From CAYQQU01 sp964419545 (GTDB taxonomy: Bacteria > Bacteroidota > Bacteroidia > Chitinophagales > Saprospiraceae), in contig CAYQQU010000004.1 in the NCBI GenBank assembly GCA_964419545.1, forward strand, positions 1-64,000: 64,000 nt of DNA, written 5' to 3'. The notes below the pieces were generated by a model that saw only the letters and a list, made by a program, of their open reading frames with translations, was not told the origin of the DNA and searched no databases. Position numbers and translations under genes: made by a program. Positions 1 through 9,100 of this stretch are shown piece by piece. Position 1 is the first letter of the stretch; every line of letters starts with the position of its first letter.

Positions 1-540
1 ATAAATATCAAAATCTGACCAACCCGGAATAACTGCTTTAACCGCTTTGTGGCCGGTGGCGCACAATAATTCCGCGGTGGTTCCTGAATAGGAAGTTCCG
101 TAAGCCCCGACGCTGCCGTCGGACCAAGGTTGATCGACTACCCAGTCAACAATATATTTGGCGTCTTTCACCTCGATTGGCGTATACTCACCCGGTCGTT
201 TTCCATAAGAAGCCCCCGTCCCTCTTACATCAACCTTGACCAGAATGTAATCATTTGCCAAGAAGAGACTGTCTCGTTCTCGTAGTGATGCAATAGGCTC
301 ACCTGTTTTCGGATGCTCTACCGACCTCCAGTATCTGGTGAATTCGAGAAGAGCTGGTAATTTCCCGGTTTTATCGCCTCCGGGAAAATGTACATCAACT
401 GCCAACTTGGTTTCTTTTAGCGCCGGCACATAATAAGATTCCGTATGACCTAAGGAATCGCCGGCTTCAGCAGGCTGAGTGTACCCGAGGTGATAAGCGG
501 TAAAAAAGGGAATTAGAAAAAGTAGTTTTAAGTGATTCAT
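1..540 (-). CDS. CocE/NonD family alpha/beta-hydrolase, partial (C-terminus outside window)
   Basis: The gene runs off the left edge and 180 codons are visible. Residues 1-21 look like a Sec signal peptide (hydrophobic LLFLIPFF, then TQ), so the enzyme is probably exported. The remainder resembles the N-terminal half of the X-Pro dipeptidyl-peptidase / CocE-NonD hydrolase family: VDVRGTGAS at about 103-111, QPWSDG at about 137, and the nucleophile elbow GTSYSG with Ser150. The catalytic Asp and His would lie outside the window. Members hydrolyse peptide, ester or acyl bonds; the substrate cannot be told from this fragment. The ATG at 540 places the signal peptide directly at the N-terminus. 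The gene is divergent from the lipoprotein gene at 636, across 95 bases. Confidence 0.85.
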   Translation of the reverse strand, partial: MNHLKLLFLIPFFTAYHLGYTQPAEAGDSLGHTESYYVPALKETKLAVDVHFPGGDKTGKLPALLEFTRYWRSVEHPKTGEPIASLRERDSLFLANDYILVKVDVRGTGASYGKRPGEYTPIEVKDAKYIVDWVVDQPWSDGSVGAYGTSYSGTTAELLCATGHKAVKAVIPGWSDFDIY

Positions 541-635
541 TGTTTGGTCCATTGCTTATTCAGGTGGCGCATTATCTATCTAAATGCGCACCCTTTTCGT
601 TCCAAATCTCATCTTTCTCAATAAAGGCTGCTATT

Positions 636-1274
636 ATGCGATTCTGGATGGTGGTTTTTACCTGCTTTTTGTTGGAGGGCTGCACACACCAGCCGGCCCT
701 CACCACTTCTTCAGTGCGGTATTGGAATCAGCACACCTGTGGTTTTTATTCTACCGAACACGCCCGCCGGCGGGATAGTTTGGAAGCGCAGCGGCTAATT
801 GCGGAACTGAACCTAAATGAAAAGGCGGCGCAAACCCACGCCCTCGCCAAGTCGGACATCGAGTTATTGGCCTTATTAGACCGGAATACCGATTACCAGC
901 TTCACCGTTACGAAAAATGTGAGGCGTCGGTGCGCGACAGCCAGTTGGTTGTTACTTTCCATTACGATTCCTGGCTGACAGGCGCCTGGCATATGGAAGG
1001 CTGGTTTTTACAATTACGCATACACCCCGTTGCCGATACTTTTTCAACTCATATCCACTACTTCGTTTCAGATATCGGCGGGAAAGGGAAGCCAAAAAAG
1101 CCGATAGAAAGTGAAATCCAGTACCAACAATTGTGGCTCAACCAACCGCCGCATGCCGTGGGCGATACCCTTTGCGGGCGGCTGAAAGTGTTGGCCGAAT
1201 ACACTGCTCCGGGAAGGGAAAGAAGCACAATCCGTCAGATCGTTAAGGGGAATTTTAAGGCGTTGATTCAGTAG
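636..1274 (+). CDS. Hypothetical lipoprotein
   Basis: This is a 212-residue protein that I do not recognise. It starts MRFWMVVFTCFLLEGCTHQ, a short lipoprotein signal peptide with the lipobox Cys at 16, so it is probably membrane-anchored. The mature part is polar, with several aromatic residues (HYDSWLTGAWHMEGWFLQL around 110-130) and no transmembrane segment. I prefer the ATG at 636 to an in-frame TTG at 540 because it places the lipobox correctly. An AAAGG sequence lies about ten bases upstream. It is divergent from the hydrolase and is followed after 58 bases by the DUF4058 gene, so it may be first in a short + strand run. Confidence 0.6.
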   Translation: MRFWMVVFTCFLLEGCTHQPALTTSSVRYWNQHTCGFYSTEHARRRDSLEAQRLIAELNLNEKAAQTHALAKSDIELLALLDRNTDYQLHRYEKCEASVRDSQLVVTFHYDSWLTGAWHMEGWFLQLRIHPVADTFSTHIHYFVSDIGGKGKPKKPIESEIQYQQLWLNQPPHAVGDTLCGRLKVLAEYTAPGRERSTIRQIVKGNFKALIQ

Positions 1275-1332
1275 TTGTCATACTGCGTTGGAATTCGTAA
1301 TTTACCTAATCAGTTTTACCAAAATAGTACCG

Positions 1333-2118
1333 ATGCCCTCACCATTCCCAGGCATGGATCCCTTTTTGGAAGGTTACCTGTGGCCCGACGTGCACCAGCG
1401 GCTCGCTTCGGTCATTTGCGAATTGTTGGCGCCGCAGATCAGCCCGGATTACGTTGCCCGGTTGAATTTATACACTGTTTTGGATACATCACCGGAAGAG
1501 GACGTAGGTATTATGTATCCTGATGTAGAGGTCATGCGCCGTAAATTAGAAGAACCAGATGAAGGCTATTTGACCAAAGAAAAGCCGCCTATCACCCCGG
1601 CAACACTTAGCATTCCAGCCATCCAGCCGGTCGAGGTCCGTATCCCTTTCGTGGAAATTCGGGATCGGCAAAAGAATCAACTCATTACGGCCATTGAGGT
1701 TTTATCACCCGTTAACAAACGTCAACCTGGCCGGCAACTCTATCTCGAAAAGCGCCGGCAAATACTGACAGCACAGGTTCACTTGCTGGAAATAGATCTG
1801 ATTCGCCGGGGACAGCGACCGGTCCAACATCCTGATCTAGTTGCCGCGGATTACCTGATCACCCTTACACGAGTGGGAGCGGGGCGCACCGACGCCTGGG
1901 CGTTCAGCTTACCGGAATCCCTTCCGGTCTTGCCTATACCCTTAAAAGCACCGGACCCCGACGCAGTGCTCGACTTGGGGGAGGCATTGACAATCAGTTA
2001 TGATCGTGGGCTTTATCAGCTTTCTGTTAATTATCAGAAGATGCCACCGCCGCCAGCTATTTCGGAGGTGAAAATGAAGTGGATGAAGAAGGTATTAGAA
2101 AAAGTGGAATTAAAATAA
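1333..2118 (+). CDS. DUF4058 family protein
   Basis: The protein has 261 residues and opens MPSPFPGMDPFLEGYLWPDVH, the signature start of DUF4058 proteins. A second conserved stretch, PVEVRIPFVEIRD...LITAIEVLSPVNK at about 100-130, resembles the core of a restriction-endonuclease-like fold, but I see no complete catalytic triad and the family's function is unknown. The ATG at 1333 was chosen over an upstream start because the family begins at this methionine. From memory the family is best known in cyanobacteria, Chloroflexota and Planctomycetota, so its presence here may reflect transfer. The next gene begins 17 bases after the stop. Confidence 0.8.
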   Translation: MPSPFPGMDPFLEGYLWPDVHQRLASVICELLAPQISPDYVARLNLYTVLDTSPEEDVGIMYPDVEVMRRKLEEPDEGYLTKEKPPITPATLSIPAIQPVEVRIPFVEIRDRQKNQLITAIEVLSPVNKRQPGRQLYLEKRRQILTAQVHLLEIDLIRRGQRPVQHPDLVAADYLITLTRVGAGRTDAWAFSLPESLPVLPIPLKAPDPDAVLDLGEALTISYDRGLYQLSVNYQKMPPPPAISEVKMKWMKKVLEKVELK

Positions 2119-2135
2119 ATTGTCAGAATAGCTTG

Positions 2136-2666
2136 ATGAAGCTAAAAACCAGCCGACTTATCCTCAGGCCCCTAACTAGCGAAGACGCCCTCCCGCTCAT
2201 CCGGTTGCGGTCCGACGAGCGTGTTAACCGGTATATACAACGCCCCAGAGCGATGACTGCGGAGGAGGCTGATGCCTTTATCGCCAAAATCACCGATGGC
2301 GCTAAACAACGGAAATTGGTTTATTGGGCAATCCAGCTAAAGGATCAACCTCACCTGATTGGCACGATTTGCCTTTGGAATTTTTCCAAAGATCGTATGG
2401 TGGCAGAAATTGGGTATGAACTGCATCCTGATCATCAGGGACAGGGGCTGATGGGAGAGGCGATAGAAAAAGTATTGGAATGTGCCTTTGAGGAACTCGA
2501 TTTACAAAGGTTGGAAGCCTTCACCCACCGGGAAAATGAGCCCTCAATTCAGCTGCTGCTACGTTATGGGTTTGCCCTTTCGCCTGGTCGTAAGGACAAA
2601 GCGCATCCGGGGAATGTGGTTTTTTCATTAGTAGAAAGCGATTGGGAAAAGGGGCAGACCTCTTAA
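2136..2666 (+). CDS. GNAT family N-acetyltransferase (RimJ/RimL type)
   Basis: The 176-residue protein has the layout of a RimJ/RimL-like acetyltransferase: MKLKTSRLILRPLTSEDA at the N-terminus, IGYELHPDHQGQGLMGEA (acetyl-CoA binding motif with QGQGLMG) at about 93-110, and LEAFTHRENEPSIQLLLRYGF in the C-terminal part. Enzymes of this type transfer an acetyl group from acetyl-CoA to a protein N-terminus, an amino sugar or a small amine. The acceptor is not predictable here. The start ATG at 2136 is the one at which family members begin. It lies 17 bases after the DUF4058 gene and could share its transcript. Confidence 0.85.
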   Translation: MKLKTSRLILRPLTSEDALPLIRLRSDERVNRYIQRPRAMTAEEADAFIAKITDGAKQRKLVYWAIQLKDQPHLIGTICLWNFSKDRMVAEIGYELHPDHQGQGLMGEAIEKVLECAFEELDLQRLEAFTHRENEPSIQLLLRYGFALSPGRKDKAHPGNVVFSLVESDWEKGQTS

Positions 2667-2959
2667 CCCATCCTACACCTTTCATTCTTTGCTGGCTTTA
2701 CCGATACCGAACATTAGGATTTAAAGGTTATCCAGTTAGTATGGCAATGATTTCTTTGAGAGAGCTTTTGATGAGGTGATGGTTTAAGGAATGATGTTGG
2801 GCTCCTCCGCTTGAGGTGATTCCCACTTTTTCCCTATATTTACCTTTCTTGGCTTTTCCGCCGACACGGCGACAAACCGGCATTATCCTTTTCCAAGCTT
2901 CTCTTTCCCTTTCTTAACGAAAAGTCTCTGGACAAGTATCACGACCGAAAAACGACTGC
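2667..2959. other. Intergenic region with possible SulP promoter
   Basis: These 293 bases hold no convincing gene. A TTG at 2811-2813 and TATATTTA at 2835-2842 (close to TAnnTTTG) are spaced by 21 bases. They could be the -33/-7 elements of the SulP gene starting at 2960. No terminator hairpin for the GNAT gene is obvious. Confidence 0.3.
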
Positions 2960-5224
2960 ATGAATAGTAAGACCCACCACATCGCGCCCAAGCCCGGCCT
3001 GCGGGGACTGATCGAAAACTGGCGTTCCGACCTGCTGGCCGCCGTCAGCGTGGCGCTCGTCGCTATGCCGTTGGGATTGGGGATCGCCGTGGCGTCGGGG
3101 GCGCCGCCGATTTCCGGGATCATCTCGGCGATCATCGGCGGGCTGGTAGCTACCCTGTTCGGCGGCAGCCATTTGTCGATCAAGGGGCCGGCGGCGGGGC
3201 TGATCGCCGTGGTGCTCGCGGCGGTGGTCAACCTCGACGACGGCTCGGGGCGCACCCTCCACTACGTGCTCGCCGCCATCTGCGTAGCGGGCGGCCTGCA
3301 GGTGCTGCTCGGCGCGCTGCGGCTGGGGAAGATCGCCGAGATGATCCCTTCTTCCGTCATCCAGGGCATCATGGTAGCCATCGGGATCATCATCTTCGCC
3401 GGGCAGCTGCACGTGGCGATGGGGACCACTTCGGACGCCTCGAATACCGTGGGCGCGCTCATCGATGCGGTGACGGGCATCGGCCAGGCCAACCCTTTTA
3501 TCGTGATCATCTCGCTGACGGGCCTGCTGCTGTTGATCGCCATCCCCAAGATCCAGTCGCGCGTGTTTCAGTTTTTTCCGGCTTCGCTCTGGGTGCTGGC
3601 GGCTTCCATTCCTTTCGTCTATGCGTTCAATTTTTTCGAATTGCACCAAATCCCGTTCCTCGACCGCCAGTATACCGTCGGGCCGGAATACCTCATCAAT
3701 ATTCCGACCAACCTGTCGGATGCCTTTATCTTTCCCGATTTCAGCCGAGTCGACTCGCCGGTTTTCTGGGTTTCGGTCATCTCCATCACGCTGATCGCTT
3801 CGGTGCAAACGCTGGCGATGGCCAAGGCGGTGGATAAACTCGATCCGTACCGCCGCAAGACGAACCTCGATCGCGACCTGATCGGGGCAGGGCTGGCGAC
3901 GGTCGTGGCGGGCGCTATCGGCGGGCTGCCCATCATTAACGTGATCATGCGCAGTACCGTCAATGTCCATAACAATGCGAAGACGAAGTGGTCGAACTTT
4001 TATCATGGCTTACTGCTCATCGTCTTCGTCATCCTGCTGGCGCCGGTCATCCAGCAGGTGCCCCTGGCCGCCCTGGCGGCGATCCTGGTGTATATCGGCT
4101 TCAAGCTGGCGGCGCCCGGGGTGTTCGTCAAAGCGTACGAGATGGGCCTGGAGCAGCTGGTCTTTCTCGTCGCCACTACCGTCATCACCCTGTACTCCGA
4201 CCTGTTGGTGGGCATTCTGGGCGGCACGGCCTTCACTTTACTGGTGCACCTGCTGCTGGTACGGGCGCCCGTGGGCGCCTTCTTCCGGATGACTTTCCGG
4301 TCGGGCTCCAATGTGTACGTCAAAAAGGACGGAAGCTATGACCTCATCATCCGGGGTATTGCCAACTTTCTGTTCATCCCCCAGCTCAACAAACTCATCG
4401 CGGAAATACCCGAGGGCGTGCGCGTACGGGTCGACCTCTCCGAATCCCGCCTGGTGGATCTGACCTTTATGGAAAACATCATCGACTTTCTGCGGTATCA
4501 GGAAAATAACGGGGGAGAGGTGACCATCGAAGGACTGGAAAACCACGTCTCTTCCTCCATGCACAACCGGGCGCTGAAAATACTGGTGGAACCCCCGCCA
4601 CAGCAACTGTCGCCGCGTCAGCAGCGCCTGCAACACATCGCCGAGCAGCAGGGTTACGTTTTTCAAAGCCAGGTCAACTGGAATACTTCTTACCTCAATA
4701 ATTTCCAGTTTTTCGAAACCCGCCCCATCGAACGCAAGTCCAACAGCCTCTCGGGCGCCTATCCCGAGCACGGCGTGCGCTGGGAGATGGCCGACGTCAC
4801 CTTCAACGAAGGGGTGTCGCTGGCTTCGGAGATCTTTCACGCTACCGTGGAGGTGGTCTTTTTGCCGGTGCAGACCTCTAAATTCGTCTTGGAAAAAGAA
4901 GGATTTTTTGATAAATTGTTCGATCGGGTAATGGCGTTCTCGGGCTACAAAGACATCGACTTTGAATTGTTTCCCGACTTTTCGCGCAAGTACCTGCTGA
5001 TGGCCGAAGACGAAGAAGAGGTCCGCCGGTTTTTCCGCCCGGAGCTGATCCGCCTCCTGGAAAAAGGGCGCATCCACCACATCGAGAGCAACGGGGAAGC
5101 GCTCCTGATCTTCCGCCATCTGAAACTGGCCCGCACCGACGAGACACTCCGGATGCTTAAATTTTCGGAAATTCTAGTGGATAAAATGCTGGGGCAACAT
5201 CATGAAATACGACGAAATCACTGA
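2960..5224 (+). CDS. SulP family anion transporter with STAS domain and C-terminal extension
   Basis: The 754-residue protein is an inner-membrane SulP (SLC26-type) carrier. Residues about 10-440 are strongly hydrophobic and hold the family signature: SVALVAMPLGLGIAVASGAPP followed by GLVATLFGGSHLSIKGPAAG. A STAS domain follows at about 450-530 (VRVDLSESRLVDLTFMENIIDFL). Residues about 545-754 form a soluble extension that I cannot assign (MADVTFNEGVSLASEIFHATVEVVFLP at about 610). Carriers of this family move sulfate, bicarbonate or other anions, often with Na+ or H+. The gene overlaps the following one by 23 bases, so the two are probably co-transcribed. There is no sulfate assimilation gene nearby to fix the substrate. 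Confidence 0.9.
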   Translation: MNSKTHHIAPKPGLRGLIENWRSDLLAAVSVALVAMPLGLGIAVASGAPPISGIISAIIGGLVATLFGGSHLSIKGPAAGLIAVVLAAVVNLDDGSGRTLHYVLAAICVAGGLQVLLGALRLGKIAEMIPSSVIQGIMVAIGIIIFAGQLHVAMGTTSDASNTVGALIDAVTGIGQANPFIVIISLTGLLLLIAIPKIQSRVFQFFPASLWVLAASIPFVYAFNFFELHQIPFLDRQYTVGPEYLINIPTNLSDAFIFPDFSRVDSPVFWVSVISITLIASVQTLAMAKAVDKLDPYRRKTNLDRDLIGAGLATVVAGAIGGLPIINVIMRSTVNVHNNAKTKWSNFYHGLLLIVFVILLAPVIQQVPLAALAAILVYIGFKLAAPGVFVKAYEMGLEQLVFLVATTVITLYSDLLVGILGGTAFTLLVHLLLVRAPVGAFFRMTFRSGSNVYVKKDGSYDLIIRGIANFLFIPQLNKLIAEIPEGVRVRVDLSESRLVDLTFMENIIDFLRYQENNGGEVTIEGLENHVSSSMHNRALKILVEPPPQQLSPRQQRLQHIAEQQGYVFQSQVNWNTSYLNNFQFFETRPIERKSNSLSGAYPEHGVRWEMADVTFNEGVSLASEIFHATVEVVFLPVQTSKFVLEKEGFFDKLFDRVMAFSGYKDIDFELFPDFSRKYLLMAEDEEEVRRFFRPELIRLLEKGRIHHIESNGEALLIFRHLKLARTDETLRMLKFSEILVDKMLGQHHEIRRNH

Positions 5225-6164
5225 CTGGCTGCTCGCCGGCGACGTCGCCATCCAGTACCAGACCTACCGCGACCTGCTGGGCGAGGAATGCCCCGACCGG
5301 CGGGACCGCATCGCCGCCGAGGGCTGGGGCGCGCGCTTCCTGGCCCAAAGAAAGCCCGACGGCCACTGGGGCGACGGCTTTTACCAACCCAAATGGATCT
5401 CCTCGCATTACACTTTACTCGACCTGAAATACCTGGGCCTAGCCCCCGACAACGAAGCCTGCCGGCGCACCGTAGCGCTGATCCTCGAACACGAAATTGA
5501 GGAGGACGGCGGCGTCAACCCGGCGGCGACCATCAAGCAGAGCGACGTCTGCGTGAACGGCATGTTCCTCAATTACGCCACTTATTTCGGCGCCGAGGAG
5601 ACGGCCCTCCGGTCTATTGTCGATTTCGTCCTGACGCAACGGCTGCCCGACGGCGGCTTCAACTGCCGCTTCAACCGTTCGGGCGCCCGCCACAGTTCCC
5701 TGCATTCTACCATTTCTATGCTGGAAGGCTTCGCGGAATACGCAGCCAACGGCTATACCTATCGCCTCGCGGAATTGCAGGAAGCCGCGGCCGCCGGCCG
5801 GGAATTTATTTTACTCCACCGGTTTTTTCTCTCTGATCGCACCGGGGAGATCATCAATCCGGCTTTTCTCAAATTCCCGTTTCCGCCCCGCTGGAAATAC
5901 GACATCCTCCGGGCGCTGGACTACTTCCGGTCGGTGAATGCCCCTTACGACGAGCGCATGCAGCCGGCGATCGATCACCTGCTCAAAAAACGCCGCAAGG
6001 ACGGCCGCTGGAACCAGATGGCGAAACACGCCGGGCTCCTTCATTTTGAGATGGAAAAAGCCGGGCAGCCCGGGCGCTGGAATACGCTGCGCGCCCTGCG
6101 CAGCCCCTACTTGACCCTATTCATGGGTTCTCATGACGAAGAACCCAGGTATCATCCAGACTAA
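5202..6164 (+). CDS. Prenyltransferase/squalene-oxidase-like alpha-alpha toroid protein
   Basis: The 320-residue cytoplasmic-looking protein has repeats of the terpene-cyclase/prenyltransferase toroid kind: QRKPDGHWGDGFYQP at about 47-61, EEDGGVNPAATIKQSDVCVNGMF at about 100-122, LPDGGFNCRFNR at about 148-159 and KRRKDGRWNQ at about 265-274. The G(D)GxW and DGGFN turns are typical of such repeats. I do not see the DxDD motif of squalene cyclases, so cyclase activity is doubtful. Bacteroidota genomes carry many uncharacterised relatives. It starts inside the last 23 bases of the SulP gene and ends 4 bases inside the convergent conflict-system gene. No signal peptide is present. Confidence 0.65.
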   Translation: MKYDEITDWLLAGDVAIQYQTYRDLLGEECPDRRDRIAAEGWGARFLAQRKPDGHWGDGFYQPKWISSHYTLLDLKYLGLAPDNEACRRTVALILEHEIEEDGGVNPAATIKQSDVCVNGMFLNYATYFGAEETALRSIVDFVLTQRLPDGGFNCRFNRSGARHSSLHSTISMLEGFAEYAANGYTYRLAELQEAAAAGREFILLHRFFLSDRTGEIINPAFLKFPFPPRWKYDILRALDYFRSVNAPYDERMQPAIDHLLKKRRKDGRWNQMAKHAGLLHFEMEKAGQPGRWNTLRALRSPYLTLFMGSHDEEPRYHPD

Positions 6165-9100
6165 TTCCGTTTCCCGCTTTCTGCCGACCGCGCCAGCCGG
6201 AAGCCTACGTACGGCCGCTTTTCATATGGCGCCAGAGAACGGCGGTGCGTCGTCCGCACATCCGACGGGCCATCGTTGAAGGAGCCGCCCCGCACTACCC
6301 GGGCGCCGCCGGTGAGTGGCCCGGTCGGGTTGATGCTGCGGCCGGAGCGGTAAGCGTCGTAGTAGTCCCAGCACCATTCGGCGACGTTGCCGCTCATTTC
6401 GAACAAGCCCAGGCTATTGGGTGGGAAAGCGCGTGCGCTCATTATTTGCTGTGACGGACCGGTTCTTTTTATGGAATAGGACGTTTGAATGTTGCCGTTG
6501 AAGTTGATCTCCTCCGGATCAGCGGTATTTTCTCCATTGCCGAACCGGACCTCACCACCGCCCCGGGCAGCATCTATTCCCACCCCGGTGGCCCGGGCGG
6601 CGAACTCCCATTCCGCTTCCGTCGGCAGCCGGAAGCCGTTGGCGTTCCAGTTGGCAGTCACCGCTTCATCCACTGTAGTGTAGACCGGTTCGTAACCCAT
6701 CTGTTCGCTCAGCCAGTTGCAGTAGGCGATCGCGTCGTACCAGCTCACATTGACCACCGGGTAATTCCCTCGTCCGGAAGCATTGCCGGCGGGCTTTTCC
6801 CGGCGGGTGGCCTCACAGAAGGCTTCGTATTCGGCGAAGGTTATTTCGGCGGCGCCCAGGTAGAAATCGCTCAATTGGACGGGGTGCACGGGGGTCTCGT
6901 TGGGGGCGCTTTCGGGGAAAATGCCGCCCACCCGGTAGTCGCCGCCGGGAATGCGCGTCATTTTCGGCCGGATGTAGAGCGGCTCGGAAGTAGAGATATT
7001 GGCCTGACTTTTAATCTGGGCAATAAGGGCCAGCTGCTTTTGGCTGAGCAGAAAATCGACGGGCAATTCATTCAGGCGGCTGATCACGCGTTGTTGCATC
7101 ACTGGCGACAGGTCGGTGATGAGGTCGCGATAAAGCTCCAGAATGCTGCTGATCGTTTCGTCGGAGGGCGAATCATTGAAGTTCGCTGCTATCGCGTCGA
7201 GCAACATGGCCTGGTCTTCGTACGACTTCAGAACGCCGGCCACATACCGGCGCTGCCCGCTGCTGCCCCGGAGGTAGTGCCCGACCATTTCGCGCAGCAT
7301 CGGCGGCGGGCAATCCACGCGGCAGTATCCCAAGGTATCGATGCTGTAGGTATACGATCGGCCGTCCATCCGCCGCGTCACGCGCGCCCGCGTGCCGTCG
7401 AAATCCTGTGCGCGCTCGTACCGAAAGGCGATGGCCATCTCGCCGCTGCGGTCGAGGTAGCCGTAAAGATCTTTTTCCGCCCGGATGCGTCCCGATCGCA
7501 GAAAACCCAGCGAGCGGTATGCTACGGGGACCAACGCGCGGCCTTGCTCGTCGAGATACCCGAACAAGAGATTGCCGGACACCGAAGATTGTACCCGGTA
7601 CCAGCCGGTGGCGGGATCGCGTTCGATGTTGTTGTACTGCGCCCGGGCGATGATTTTCCTGCTTTTTTTATCGCGGAGGCCCATGCGGCGGGTGCGGGGG
7701 TCGGTGAAGATCTCTAAAGTTGTTGATTGGGATCGTTCACTACGCGGCTCCTGCGAAGAAGATGCAGGAAGACCAGGATCTTGAAATAATTGTTCTATTA
7801 TCGCTGGATCTAATGGATTTTCAAAACGGTGGCACTGAGAAATTAAAGATGTATAAATAAATTGGTGTCGCTTTTTCAATTCAGGGTCGATATCACCTGC
7901 AATTTTATAATAATCGCAGCCGGCCGGGTTGTATCCATGTAATAAAATAAGGGGTTGCCCTTGATCATCGCTCACACTTATTTCACCCTTCAAGTAAAAA
8001 GAATCGGCGTATGGTTTTCGACCAATTTCCAAGCCTCGATTAAAGAAAAGCGTTGCTATGTTCTGGATGAAGGCAACGGTATCGGAAGTTGGTTTTAAGG
8101 CATTCCAAGAATGATTGGTAGGCGAAAAATAACCCCCTTTTTTCGAAGCAGATGACTCATTGAATGGAAAGGAAGAAAATTTTAGGATGGTATCTTCGGT
8201 GCTCCAACCCTTCCTGGCAATAGCCATTCCATTTTCGAACGTAGTTTTTACGACATCGATACTATCGCTTTTTAATTGGTTTTTAACCTGGTGTTCTAGA
8301 AAAATAAAGAGCTCTTCGGTGTTATTGATACAAAAGTGTAGGTCTTGATATTGAATCATTATGCCGTCACAAGGCGCAAAATCCGGCGTGAACCACCCGA
8401 AGAATCCCGCCAGCACCAACCAAACGGGCAAGGCCCACTTCCAATCCTGCCCGCCGCCGAACCAAGGGGTGCGACCTGATGGGTGCACGTATTTTTTCCA
8501 CCGGTCGGGAACCAGAAAATCCAACGGCGTCGATTCCCGGTCGAGGTATTTGAAGGTCACGAAGTCGGGTTCGTAGCCGGCGGCGAGGTAGCGGGCGAAT
8601 TCGTCTTCCAGCGCGCGCCGTTGCTGCGGGGTCGGTTGCAGCATCAGCTCGTTGAGGATGACGGCCATCCGGTAGTCGCTGAAGGCTGCGCTATCGGTCG
8701 CCGGACCCGGCGCCTGGGCCAGCACGTTGCGGATGGTTTTCCGGACAGACGTCTCCAGGTTTTGCGCCCGCAGGTAGTGGATCAGCTCTCCGCGCACGGC
8801 GTCGGGTATGCGCCCTTCGGCAAACCAGGGCAGGCGAAGCAGTTGCAGGATGTTGGACAGCGCGAGCAGGTTGTGCTCAGCATCGGAAAGGGCGTTTCCG
8901 AGGAGTAACGTCAGGTCCCAGTACAGGCGCGGGTAGACGGCGCAGGCGGCGATCCAGCGCACCATCGGTTCCTCGAAATGGCGGCGCAGGGTGGTCAGGA
9001 GGTCGCCTTCAAAGTGGACGGGCTCCTGCGGTGCGTCCTCGATGCGGGCGAGCACCTCGGAATAGGGCGCCGGGTCGAGGCTGTCGAACTGGTTGACGGA

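Noticed and set aside
2939..4006. Long antisense ORFs opposite high-GC genes (2939-4006 -, 19522-21552 +, 21874-24276 -, 58355-59824 +)
   Set aside because: Each is the shadow of a well-supported gene on the other strand. Their composition (rich in R, H, D, G or V, F, A) is typical of mirrored GC-rich codons.
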